Assembly (NCBI GenBank): GCA_947307005.1
Contig: CAMZHY010000119.1
Span: 1-8,958 of the forward strand
Direction of reading: 5' to 3'
From: an uncultured Planctomycetaceae bacterium
GTDB taxonomy: Bacteria > Planctomycetota > Planctomycetia > Pirellulales > Thermoguttaceae
DNA length: 8,958 nt
Shown here piece after piece: positions 1 to 5,173 of the stretch. The translations under genes and the position numbers were made by a program. Under the pieces are notes generated by a model, which saw nothing but the letters and a program-made list of their open reading frames with translations, was not told where the DNA came from and did not search any database. Each line of letters starts with the position of its first letter. The stretch's first letter is position 1.

Positions 1-350
1 ACGGCGAAGTCGAGTCCGACCTCTCCGAGCGCCGCCTTCGTCACGCCGTCGTAGGCGACGAAAGAGTCGAGAAAGCTCGCGAGGGGCGCGAGCCAGTCGC
101 CGCTCACGCATCGGCAGTTCCACGGGTGAACGCCGAACGAAGGAAAGACGTCGGGGAATTTTCGGGCGATCTCTGCGGCGCGGTTCCAGTCGCCGGGCGA
201 GGCGCACGCGCAGACGCATTTGGCGACGCCATGCGCCTTGGCGCGTTCAAGATATTGGCCGAGCTCCTCAAGAGTCGCGCCGAATCGTTTGTCGTAAAGA
301 TGAACGTGGACGTCGGCAAACCCGCGCGACGACGTTTCTGAATTTGCCAT
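1..350 (-). CDS. TatD-family metal-dependent hydrolase (partial, C-terminus beyond left edge)
   Basis: TatD-family proteins are TIM-barrel metal-dependent hydrolases, several with DNase activity, acting in the cytoplasm. The 116 visible residues hold the family's first metal site DVHVH (residues 13-17), the motif FGVHPW (72-77) and GEVGLDF (109-115), whose Glu is normally a metal ligand. The family is usually about 250-270 residues, so a bit less than half is seen; the frame stays open to base 1. The ATG at 348-350 is chosen because AGGAG lies 7 bases upstream (358-362) and the barrel begins right after it. The gene follows the Rpn gene on the same strand with only 38 bases between, so it may be read from the Rpn promoter. 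Which TatD paralogue (TatD, YcfH or YjjV type) cannot be told from this half. Family assignment is firm, exact substrate unknown. Confidence 0.87.
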   Translation of the reverse strand, partial: MANSETSSRGFADVHVHLYDKRFGATLEELGQYLERAKAHGVAKCVCACASPGDWNRAAEIARKFPDVFPSFGVHPWNCRCVSGDWLAPLASFLDSFVAYDGVTKAALGEVGLDFA

Positions 351-367
351 TTTCATTCTCCTAATGT

Positions 368-384
368 CGACGTCCGCCACGTCG
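368..384 (-). other. Small stem-loop between rpn and tatD genes
   Basis: CGACGT (368-373) and ACGTCG (379-384) are perfect 6-bp inverted arms around a 5-base loop, starting 5 bases after the Rpn stop codon. No T-run follows, so it is not a canonical intrinsic terminator. It could trim or stabilise the message between the two genes, or be chance in GC-rich DNA. Confidence 0.25.
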
Positions 385-388
385 CGGG

Positions 389-1489
389 TTATTTTCTGAC
401 GCTTTTCGCAAGTTCTTCGACGACAGACAGAGGCAACTCCGAATACTTAGCGACCGATTCGAGCGGTAAATCCGAATGCGCGAGCAGATTCTTAGCAATC
501 GTTCGCGCGGTTTCAAATTTTGATTTTTCGGCGGCCTTCTCTACTTTTTTCTCCGCTTTTATCTCCGCTTTTCTGACGGCCTCTTTGGCTGCCTCTTTAG
601 CGGCTTCTTTGGCGGCTTCTTTGGCGGCTTTAGCGGCTTCTTTGGCTGCTTCTTTGGCGGCTTTAGCGGCTTCCTCTTTTAGTTTCGCCTCTCGCTTGCT
701 GAATTCCGCCTCAAGTTCGTTTCTAACTTTCTCTTCGCGTTCTGTAAGGACGTCGTGGATGTAAATATCCTGAATTGTCTCGTGGTCAAACAGCGTGATC
801 ATAATATCCAGAATCTCCTTTTCCCTCGATTCAAGGTATTCTTTCAAAACGTCTCGTTCTTTACAGATTCGAAACGTTTCTTCGAGCGCCTTGAGCGTCT
901 TCCCGTAAATATTGATCTGTTCCTTAAGAACTTGCGTAAAGACGACATACTGATTGATAATGTCGCCTTTCTTACCGTCGCGGATGATTTTAACGCGAAC
1001 GTCGATCGCGTAATCCGCGTCGCCGTCCCAAAACGTCTCGTTTAGGCTTATAACTTTAGGACAGGATTCCTTATCGCCGGTATAGACGACATACGCCTCA
1101 GGTTTGGGCAACTTGACCTTTTTACCGCTGTAAAGGTTAAGTTTTTGCTCTTGGATATACTCGTTAAGCGACTGTGCGATGTATAAGAAGATTCGAACGG
1201 CGATATTGTCGGTCCACGTCGACTGATGTTCAACGAAAATAATCAGCCTATCGCCAACGCGAAAACCGAGGTCGTTATACTGTTTGTCGGTAAGGACGTT
1301 ATCGAGCGTGACGATCTTAATGTCGTCAACCGTCGCGGTCGTGTCTTCCGGGTGCAGCGCCTGATAAAGCCGAAACGCATACTTCGGACGTCCGAACAAA
1401 TCCGTAAAGACGTCCGATTTCGCCTCGCGATTACAGGTTGGTCGTCCGAGACTTAGCAAGCCAACATGCAACTGGTCCTTGTTCGACAA
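389..1489 (-). CDS. Rpn-family recombination-promoting nuclease / putative transposase (PD-(D/E)XK)
   Basis: Rpn (RpnA-like, formerly 'transposase_31/TIGR01784') proteins are Mg/Ca-dependent DNA endonucleases of the PD-(D/E)XK fold, linked to RecA-independent recombination and, more recently, to defence. Here 366 residues. The nuclease core is at about 25-160: D73 in NDLGF, then FVEHQS, where E87 and Q89 form the E-x-Q version of the catalytic strand, followed by the usual helix NIAVRIFLYIAQSLNEY. Residues 273-322 are an Ala/Lys/Glu-rich repeated helix, and the C-terminus (about 326-362) is the family's typical helical end (IAKNLLAHSDLPLESVAKYS). The start is TTG (1487-1489), supported by AGGAG 7 bases upstream; there is no better ATG. 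The gene is locally AT-rich (bases 901-960 count 21 G+C of 60, against 39 of 60 at 7801-7860 in larB), which suggests transfer. It looks intact. Family assignment is strong; its real job here is unknown. Confidence 0.88.
   Translation of the reverse strand: MSNKDQLHVGLLSLGRPTCNREAKSDVFTDLFGRPKYAFRLYQALHPEDTTATVDDIKIVTLDNVLTDKQYNDLGFRVGDRLIIFVEHQSTWTDNIAVRIFLYIAQSLNEYIQEQKLNLYSGKKVKLPKPEAYVVYTGDKESCPKVISLNETFWDGDADYAIDVRVKIIRDGKKGDIINQYVVFTQVLKEQINIYGKTLKALEETFRICKERDVLKEYLESREKEILDIMITLFDHETIQDIYIHDVLTEREEKVRNELEAEFSKREAKLKEEAAKAAKEAAKEAAKAAKEAAKEAAKEAAKEAVRKAEIKAEKKVEKAAEKSKFETARTIAKNLLAHSDLPLESVAKYSELPLSVVEELAKSVRK
601..666 (-). repeat. In-frame tandem repeat in rpn (two 33-bp units)
   Basis: Plus-strand 601-633 and 634-666 are two adjacent 33-bp copies differing at one base (614 G, 647 T). 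Each is built of two 12-bp pieces (CGGCTTCTTTGG type) and one 9-bp piece (CGGCTTTAG). Further degenerate pieces lie on both sides (about 577-600 and 667-680). All units are multiples of three, so copy-number change would alter helix length without breaking the frame. They code the AAKE/AAK helix at residues 275-296. Confidence 0.9.
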
Positions 1490-1496
1490 GTCTTAT

Positions 1497-1501
1497 CTCC
1501 T
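1497..1501 (-). promoter_or_regulatory. Shine-Dalgarno AGGAG fixing the TTG start of rpn
   Basis: AGGAG on the minus strand, 7 bases before TTG at 1489. The same motif and 7-base spacing precede the TatD gene (358-362) and the secreted-protein gene (4128-4132), so this organism uses Shine-Dalgarno sites and the TTG is credible. Confidence 0.75.
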
Positions 1502-1542
1502 ATCCCAACGCGACGCCCCGTCTGCCGCGCCTTCTTCTGTCC

Positions 1543-1571
1543 AGTATATCAAAACAATTTCGATTTGGCAA
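1543..1571 (-). promoter_or_regulatory. Sigma70-type promoter of the rpn gene
   Basis: On the minus strand: -35 TTGCCA (1566-1571, 5 of 6 consensus), 17-base spacer (1549-1565), -10 TATACT (1543-1548, 5 of 6), preceded by TGA, i.e. an extended -10 (TGn). The transcription start would be near 1536, giving a leader of about 47 bases with AGGAG correctly placed. This is the best promoter match in the window. It is inferred from sequence only. Confidence 0.65.
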
Positions 1572-1580
1572 CTGTTTTGA
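1549..1580. promoter_or_regulatory. Candidate operator: 8-bp inverted repeat across the rpn promoter
   Basis: TCAAAACA (1549-1556) and TGTTTTGA (1573-1580) are perfect inverted arms separated by 16 bases (centre-to-centre 24 bp). One arm abuts the -10 box inside the spacer and the other sits just upstream of the -35 box, the geometry expected for a dimeric repressor contacting both sides of the promoter. No regulator gene is next to it, so the binder is unknown; autoregulation by the nuclease is only a possibility. Confidence 0.4.
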
Positions 1581-1653
1581 CGTCTTCAGATCGTGGCGAC
1601 TGTAAAAAGAAACAGACCTAGACGTCCGCGCCTGAGTTTGAGAGCGTAAAGGC

Positions 1654-1684
1654 GAAGACACTAGGTCGCGTCTTGTTGGCGGCG
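1654..1684. repeat. 31-bp direct repeat, copy A
   Basis: Matches copy B at 1819-1849 in 26 of 31 positions, with the shared core CACTAGGTCGCGT and a shared end TTGGCGGCG. The copies start 165 bp apart and bracket the 22-bp tandem array. A shorter relative of the core is at 3869-3883. Confidence 0.6.
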
Positions 1685-1730
1685 ACGTCTGATTCGAATA
1701 ACACACGGCGCCGCGTTTTCGGAAAGCGCC

Positions 1731-1795
1731 CCAACGGGGCGCGAGAAGCGAACCAACGGGGCGCGAGAAGCGAACCAAGCGCGCGGTAGCGCGAA
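1731..1795. repeat. Three-copy 22-bp tandem repeat
   Basis: 1731-1752 and 1753-1774 are identical 22-bp units (beginning CCAACGGGGC and ending GAGAAGCGAA). A third, degenerate 21-bp unit follows at 1775-1795 (begins CCAAGCGCGC, ends GCGCGAA). It lies outside any believable gene. Confidence 0.8.
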
Positions 1796-1811
1796 CCCGC
1801 CGTCGCGCGGT

Positions 1812-1835
1812 CGCGACCGAAAACACTAGGTCGCG
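1812..1835. other. Stem-loop overlapping 31-bp repeat copy B
   Basis: CGCGACC (1812-1818) and GGTCGCG (1829-1835) are perfect 7-bp arms around the 10-base loop GAAAACACTA. The right arm lies inside repeat copy B. No T-run follows on either strand, so it is not a standard terminator, though it could protect the 3' end of the protease message. Confidence 0.35.
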
Positions 1836-1849
1836 TTCCCTTGGCGGCG
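1819..1849. repeat. 31-bp direct repeat, copy B
   Basis: Partner of copy A (1654-1684), 26 of 31 identical; the differences fall at position 4 and in a four-base block (19-22). Its first half, AAAACACTAGGTCGC, matches 14 of 15 bases at 3869-3883. Confidence 0.6.
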
Positions 1850-1909
1850 CCTCCAAAAGCGGACGTTATTATGATTTTCCACTCACGGCGAAGGTCGCTT
1901 TCAGGGCGA

Positions 1910-3520
1910 TTACGGCTCTTTATCGAGATCGACGTCCATGAAGTAGGCGGTTCCTTTGCGGATGAGGTAGACGCGGGCGCGTCCGGAGTCGACTTCCGCG
2001 AACTCGTCGAGCCGTTTGGCGATGTAGTAGAGATTCTCAAGGGAGGTGACGCTAAGCTGTCCGTCGGAATCGTCGCCGACGCCGAACCCGAAGATAAAGT
2101 CGCCCTCTTGAAGTCGAACGTCGCCCGACGCGAGCAGACCGTTCGGATCGACCTTGACGACGTTGACGCCGCCGGTCGGCGCAAAGTTGAAGTTTCCGAC
2201 CGCGACCGCCTGAAGGTTCGGAAAACGTTTGGCGTATTCGCCAGGATCGGCGGTCTCGACTTCGATTCCGAGCTTATCCCAAACGCACTGTTCGGCGGTG
2301 GAAACGCGGCGCGCCGCCTGTTTGACCGGCTTGTCCTGACGCGATTCGGTCGATTCATCCGCAAACGCCTCGGAGACGGACGCCGACTGATAAAGACTGT
2401 CGGAACTTGAATCGTCGTCCGCGACGAGCGTCGACTCGCGCCCCGCAAGGTCGCTGAACGCCAGCGTTGCGCTCAGCGCGGAGCCGCCGCGCTCAAATTT
2501 CAGGTTGGCGACGTCGCTCAAGCCCAGACCGATGAGAGAACAGGTGAAGTCCAGCGAGGAATGAACGGGTCGACCGTTCGAAGAGAGCAGCACGTCGCCG
2601 GGACGAACCCCGGAATCGGACGCCGGACTGCGCGGGTCGACCGAATCGACGACGAGGCAGTCTTCGCCGTTCGCGTCGGCGGGATAGTCGGGCATATCGG
2701 AATCGACGACGCGGAATTTCAGACCGTGATGCGTCATCTTGGCGACCGATTGACGGATCATGCGCTCCGAAACCTCGGCGACGACGTCGACCGGAATCGC
2801 GAAAGCGATGTTCTCCGCTTCCTCGCGCACCGCCGCGTTGAGTCCGATCATCTCCCCGTCAATATTGATCAGAGGACCGCCGGAATTGCCGGGGTTAATC
2901 GCCGCGTCGGTTTGGATGACGCTGTCGTAGGAAAGGTTTTCGTTGACCTCGAGAGGACGGCTGACGGAACTGACGACGCCGCGCGAAATCGAACAGTTGT
3001 ACCCGAACGGGTTGCCGATCGCGTAGACTTCCTCGGCGAGCATGACGCGTTCCGTGCGTCCCATGCGGATTTTTTTGAGCGGCTTCTTCGGTTTAATTTT
3101 GAGCACCGCTAGGTCGGTCGAAACGTCGTTGCGGACGAGTTCGACGTCGCGATAACGTTCGCCGTCGGACGTGACGACTTCCAATTTAAGGAGTCCCTTC
3201 ACGACGTGATAATTCGTGAGGATGTACCCGCGCTCGTCGAGCACGACGCCCGTTCCCATCCCGTTAAAGACGTCGTACTGCGCGTCCTGTCCGTAGGACT
3301 TTTGTCCGACGTCGTACTGTTTTTCTCCCTGAATGCTAACGACCGATTCGCACGCTTCTCGAACGATCGAAACGATTCGGGGACGCTCCTGTCGCGTCCA
3401 TCGCTCTTGCGGCGCCGTCGCGTCGGCGGCGAAACTTGCCGCGCCCCAACATAACGCCGAGGCGACTAGAACAGCGCGCAACCCTTTCGTTTTCGTCAAC
3501 AGAGCAGTCAAATTCGTCAT
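1910..3520 (-). CDS. Secreted HtrA/DegQ-like serine protease (S1C) with two PDZ-type domains
   Basis: Probable periplasmic quality-control endoprotease that degrades or holds misfolded envelope proteins. Of 536 residues, 1-31 form a Sec signal peptide (basic TKTKGLR, hydrophobic VLVASALCWGAASFA, cut after the last Ala). The trypsin-like domain at about 45-255 has the full catalytic triad: H105 in ILTNYHVV, D136 in STDLAVLKI, S213 in GNSGGPLI. A clear PDZ domain spans about 270-353 (DPRSPASDSGVRPGDVLLSS). An acidic, Ser-rich linker (about 360-400) follows, then a second, weaker PDZ-like domain (about 419-534, with DVRLQEGDFIFGFG and a C-terminal RVYLIRKGTAYFMDV strand pair). Length fits the family (450-540). 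The ATG has no Shine-Dalgarno site, but the signal peptide begins directly there. It is divergent from the next gene, and a palindrome lies about 99 bases upstream. Substrates unknown; protease assignment is firm. Confidence 0.92.
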   Translation of the reverse strand: MTNLTALLTKTKGLRAVLVASALCWGAASFAADATAPQERWTRQERPRIVSIVREACESVVSIQGEKQYDVGQKSYGQDAQYDVFNGMGTGVVLDERGYILTNYHVVKGLLKLEVVTSDGERYRDVELVRNDVSTDLAVLKIKPKKPLKKIRMGRTERVMLAEEVYAIGNPFGYNCSISRGVVSSVSRPLEVNENLSYDSVIQTDAAINPGNSGGPLINIDGEMIGLNAAVREEAENIAFAIPVDVVAEVSERMIRQSVAKMTHHGLKFRVVDSDMPDYPADANGEDCLVVDSVDPRSPASDSGVRPGDVLLSSNGRPVHSSLDFTCSLIGLGLSDVANLKFERGGSALSATLAFSDLAGRESTLVADDDSSSDSLYQSASVSEAFADESTESRQDKPVKQAARRVSTAEQCVWDKLGIEVETADPGEYAKRFPNLQAVAVGNFNFAPTGGVNVVKVDPNGLLASGDVRLQEGDFIFGFGVGDDSDGQLSVTSLENLYYIAKRLDEFAEVDSGRARVYLIRKGTAYFMDVDLDKEP

Positions 3521-3610
3521 GGGGAAAACCGTTTAGTCGTTTCGAACCGACGCGTCCGCGACCCGTCGATTTCATCGATCCGCGTGTTTTCGTTCTTTTC
3601 CGCCGTCGAA

Positions 3611-3627
3611 CCAATTTGTCAAATTGG
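3611..3627. promoter_or_regulatory. Perfect 17-bp palindrome upstream of the protease gene (candidate operator)
   Basis: CCAATTTG-T-CAAATTGG: two perfect 8-bp arms around a single base, far more AT-rich than its surroundings, centred 99 bases upstream of the protease ATG. On the minus strand its centre reads TTGACA (3617-3622), a perfect -35 hexamer, but I find no good -10 at 16-18 bases downstream. It is best read as a transcription-factor site; the -35 role is uncertain. Confidence 0.45.
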
Positions 3628-3779
3628 CGCGATCTCGTCTCGGAAAAGTTCAAAAAACTCGCCGCTTTTGCTAAAGTTTTGTCCGCCTTTTGCCGCAACG
3701 CTCCTGCGATTAAAGCCCGCAAAATCCGCGCGATGCGAACAGTCGTTACATCGGCGATTTCCCCCCTTCTTCTATAACG

Positions 3780-3793
3780 AAAGAAATTTCTTT
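3780..3793. other. 14-bp AT palindrome AAAGAAATTTCTTT followed by T-run
   Basis: Perfect dyad with no central loop; Ts continue to 3796. As RNA the stem would be A/U-only and weak, so a terminator is unlikely. It may be a protein-binding site or a bent/AT element. TATAAC just upstream (3773-3778) resembles a -10 box but has no partner -35 box. Confidence 0.3.
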
Positions 3794-3868
3794 TTTCAAA
3801 TTTGGCGGCGACCTCGCGCCGAGGGTATTTTCTTATTTGCGTGTGATAAAGTTTGAGCGCGCGAGGTC

Positions 3869-3883
3869 AAAACACTGGGTCGC
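3869..3883. repeat. Third copy of the AAAACACTRGGTCGC motif
   Basis: Matches 14 of 15 bases of 1820-1834 in the other intergenic region, more than 2 kb away. It overlaps the left arm of the stem-loop at 3878-3933. It may belong to a dispersed intergenic repeat family, but only three copies are visible here. Confidence 0.4.
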
Positions 3884-3933
3884 CGCTCGGCAGGTTGGGT
3901 CTGATCAACAACCAGCGCCGACGCGCGGCGACC
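3878..3933 (+). other. 56-nt imperfect hairpin (candidate structured RNA or repeat element)
   Basis: Three nested paired segments: GGTCGCCGC (3878-3886) with GCGGCGACC (3925-3933), 9 bp; TCGGC (3887-3891) with GCCGA (3917-3921), 5 bp; GGTTG (3893-3897) with CAACC (3909-3913), 5 bp. They are separated only by a CGC bulge and a small A/AGC internal loop, capped by an 11-base loop. In total, 19 Watson-Crick pairs fall in 56 bases. No T-run follows. The strand and any function are unknown; the plus strand is given because the downstream gene lies on it. Confidence 0.45.
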
Positions 3934-4026
3934 GTTCGCGGGCGTCGGGATTATCGCGCAGTTCGGTAAAATCGAAAATCTATCCCAAAAGTCGGGTAAA
4001 AGTTGACAAAAATAACGGTCGCGTCC

Positions 4027-4055
4027 TTGTAAAAGGAAAGCGGGCGTCGTATCAT
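4027..4055 (+). promoter_or_regulatory. Candidate promoter for the secreted-protein gene
   Basis: TTGTAA (4027-4032, 4 of 6) and TATCAT (4050-4055, 5 of 6) with a 17-base spacer; the start would be near 4062 with a leader of about 78 bases. A perfect TTGACA at 4003-4008 is an alternative -35, but its best -10 (TGTAAA, 4028-4033) needs a 19-base spacer. Sequence match only. Confidence 0.35.
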
Positions 4056-4127
4056 TTTATGTTGGATTGTCGGTTTTGCCGACGATTCGCCAAAATAGCG
4101 CATACTGAATCACGCCGCTTTGCGGTC

Positions 4128-4132
4128 AGGAG
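4128..4132 (+). promoter_or_regulatory. Shine-Dalgarno AGGAG fixing the ATG at 4140
   Basis: AGGAG 7 bases before ATG 4140, the same spacing as at the rpn and tatD genes. It decides the start against the longer open frame beginning at TTG 3837. Confidence 0.8.
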
Positions 4133-4139
4133 TCGGATT

Positions 4140-5042
4140 ATGTTCCAAAAGAAACTTTATCGAGTCTGTTTCGGACTCGCGGCGCTGGCGACGCTGGGCG
4201 CGACGACCGTCCTCTTCGCGCAGGACGACGACGCCGCCAAGACCAAGCGCCCGCTTTCCGTCCGCTCGATTCGCCCCTTCCAGCGTTCGGAGAAGTCCAC
4301 AAGCCAGGCGCCGAACCTTTACGACAAGAAGTCCGACGAGTTTGATTATTTCCGCGAAGAACTCGGGCGCAGCGAAACGTCGACGAAGACGAAGAAACGC
4401 CTCCAAGAGATCGAATCTCGCGTCGTCTACGCCGATCCGAATGACAAGCCCGCCTACGACGGCTCCAAGTTCGTCGATATTTACGCCGACGTCTACGTCG
4501 ACGGCGCGCCTTTTGAGGATCCGACCGATCCCGACGTCGCGTACTCCGCCGACGAGAACAACATTCTCGCGGTCGCCGCGGAAGCGCTCGATCAGGGAAC
4601 GCAGATGATTTCGCTTCTCGCCGGAGTTCCCGCCGGGTCCGCCAACTCTATGAATAACGGCATGGGGTCCGGGTCGGATATGGCGACGACCGTCGGCCCT
4701 CCGCATCCGATGCCCGACATGGGCGGAATGGCGCCCGTTGGCAGCATGGCGAGCTTTAACGAAATGTCGGAAAAGGGCGAACTGAACGGCCCCGGCGCCG
4801 GTTCCTCGTCGTCTGGCGCCAAGTCGGGCGGCCCGGCGGTCGCTCCGAGCAAGTTCGACGACACGAAGATGGTCTTCCCGGAAGACGTCGAGAGTCCTTA
4901 TAAGGCGGAAGCCAAGCCGATCGCCGACGAGGCGTTCGACTTCTTCAAGGCGGATCGCGAATTCAATCCGAAGCCGAAGACCTCCGGTTCCGGCATGGGA
5001 TACGGTCCCGGTCCCGGCATGGTCGATCCCGGTCCGCACTGA
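4140..5042 (+). CDS. Secreted Met/Gly/Pro-rich protein of unknown function
   Basis: Not recognised. The 300 residues begin with a Sec signal peptide (KKLYR, then hydrophobic VCFGLAALATLGATTVLFA, cleavage near A27-Q28), so the protein is exported. The mature part starts acidic (DDDAAK). A charged, probably helical stretch (about 63-95) follows, then VVYADPNDKPAYDGSKF and DIYADVYVDGAPFEDP, which look like short beta elements. Residues 161-235 are low-complexity and rich in Met, Gly, Ser and Pro (NNGMGSGSDM, PPHPMPDMGGMAP). The tail 281-300 is Gly/Pro/Met-rich (GMGYGPGPGMVDPGPH). Met and His clusters could bind a soft metal such as copper, but no known motif is met. The start rests on AGGAG and the signal peptide. 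It is a single-gene unit ended by the terminator at 5102-5140. It could be a planctomycete-specific envelope or cell-surface protein. Confidence 0.8.
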   Translation: MFQKKLYRVCFGLAALATLGATTVLFAQDDDAAKTKRPLSVRSIRPFQRSEKSTSQAPNLYDKKSDEFDYFREELGRSETSTKTKKRLQEIESRVVYADPNDKPAYDGSKFVDIYADVYVDGAPFEDPTDPDVAYSADENNILAVAAEALDQGTQMISLLAGVPAGSANSMNNGMGSGSDMATTVGPPHPMPDMGGMAPVGSMASFNEMSEKGELNGPGAGSSSSGAKSGGPAVAPSKFDDTKMVFPEDVESPYKAEAKPIADEAFDFFKADREFNPKPKTSGSGMGYGPGPGMVDPGPH

Positions 5043-5101
5043 TCCCGTTCCGACGACGTCCGTTCGCGTTTCCGCATAAGAACGGATTGCTGAACTCTAC
5101 G

Positions 5102-5140
5102 CGACGCGTCGCCTGACTTTTGGCGAAGCGTCGTTTTTTT
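5102..5140 (+). terminator. Rho-independent terminator after the secreted-protein gene
   Basis: Stem CGACGCGTCGCC (5102-5113) pairs with GGCGAAGCGTCG (5122-5133), 12 positions with one mismatch, across the 8-base loop TGACTTTT. It is followed directly by seven Ts (5134-5140). It lies 59 bases after the stop at 5042 and 33 bases before the next ATG, so it separates the two transcription units. Confidence 0.88.
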
Positions 5141-5173
5141 ATCCCTGCGCTCCCGTCTTCTTGCGAGTTTGCC

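Larger units (their letters stand above)
1490..1909. other. 420-bp non-coding, repeat-rich intergenic region
   Basis: No convincing gene lies between the Rpn start and the protease stop. Open frames here translate to Arg/Ser/Pro-rich low-complexity text and overlap the protease out of frame. The right two thirds hold a 22-bp tandem array (1731-1795) flanked by two copies of a 31-bp direct repeat (1654-1684, 1819-1849) and a palindrome GGTCGCGACC (1809-1818). The left third holds the Rpn promoter and leader. No intrinsic terminator with a T-run was seen for the protease gene. Confidence 0.75.
3521..4139. other. 619-bp divergent intergenic region
   Basis: This separates the leftward protease gene from the rightward secreted-protein gene. 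The frame of the latter stays open upstream to a TTG at 3837, but that extension has no Shine-Dalgarno site and would bury the signal peptide 100 residues inside, so I treat it as non-coding. Contents: a 17-bp palindrome (3611-3627), A/T tracts (about 3645-3690), an AT palindrome with T-run (3780-3796), a structured hairpin (3878-3933), and promoter-like boxes (4003-4055). No RNA family was recognised. Confidence 0.7.

Noticed and set aside
1731..1795. Possible CRISPR array or iteron origin
   Set aside because: The units are directly adjacent with no spacers, only about three copies, and no cas or replication gene is present.
1841..2410. Plus-strand open frame of 189 codons
   Set aside because: Exact antisense to the protease, whose catalytic triad and PDZ motifs are unmistakable; no Shine-Dalgarno site or family match.
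1618..2448. Minus-strand open frame of 276 codons across the protease end and the repeat region
   Set aside because: Overlaps the protease in another frame, is Arg/Ser/Pro-rich low-complexity sequence, and its repeated peptide pieces come from the DNA repeats.
2561..3112. Plus-strand open frame of 183 codons
   Set aside because: Antisense to the protease and PDZ coding sequence; a GC-codon shadow.
3773..3778. TATAAC as a -10 promoter box
   Set aside because: No acceptable -35 hexamer 15-19 bases upstream.
3837..4139. N-terminal extension of the secreted protein from TTG 3837
   Set aside because: The AGGAG plus signal peptide at 4140 fix the start; the extension has no ribosome site and would make the signal internal.
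4110..5039. Minus-strand open frame of 309 codons
   Set aside because: Antisense to the secreted-protein gene, Arg/Gly/His-rich with no recognisable motif; the plus strand has start site, signal peptide and terminator.
5120..5173. Start of the half-TroA gene at TTG 5120
   Set aside because: Lies inside the stem-loop terminator 5102-5140; the hydrophobic anchor begins properly from ATG 5174.
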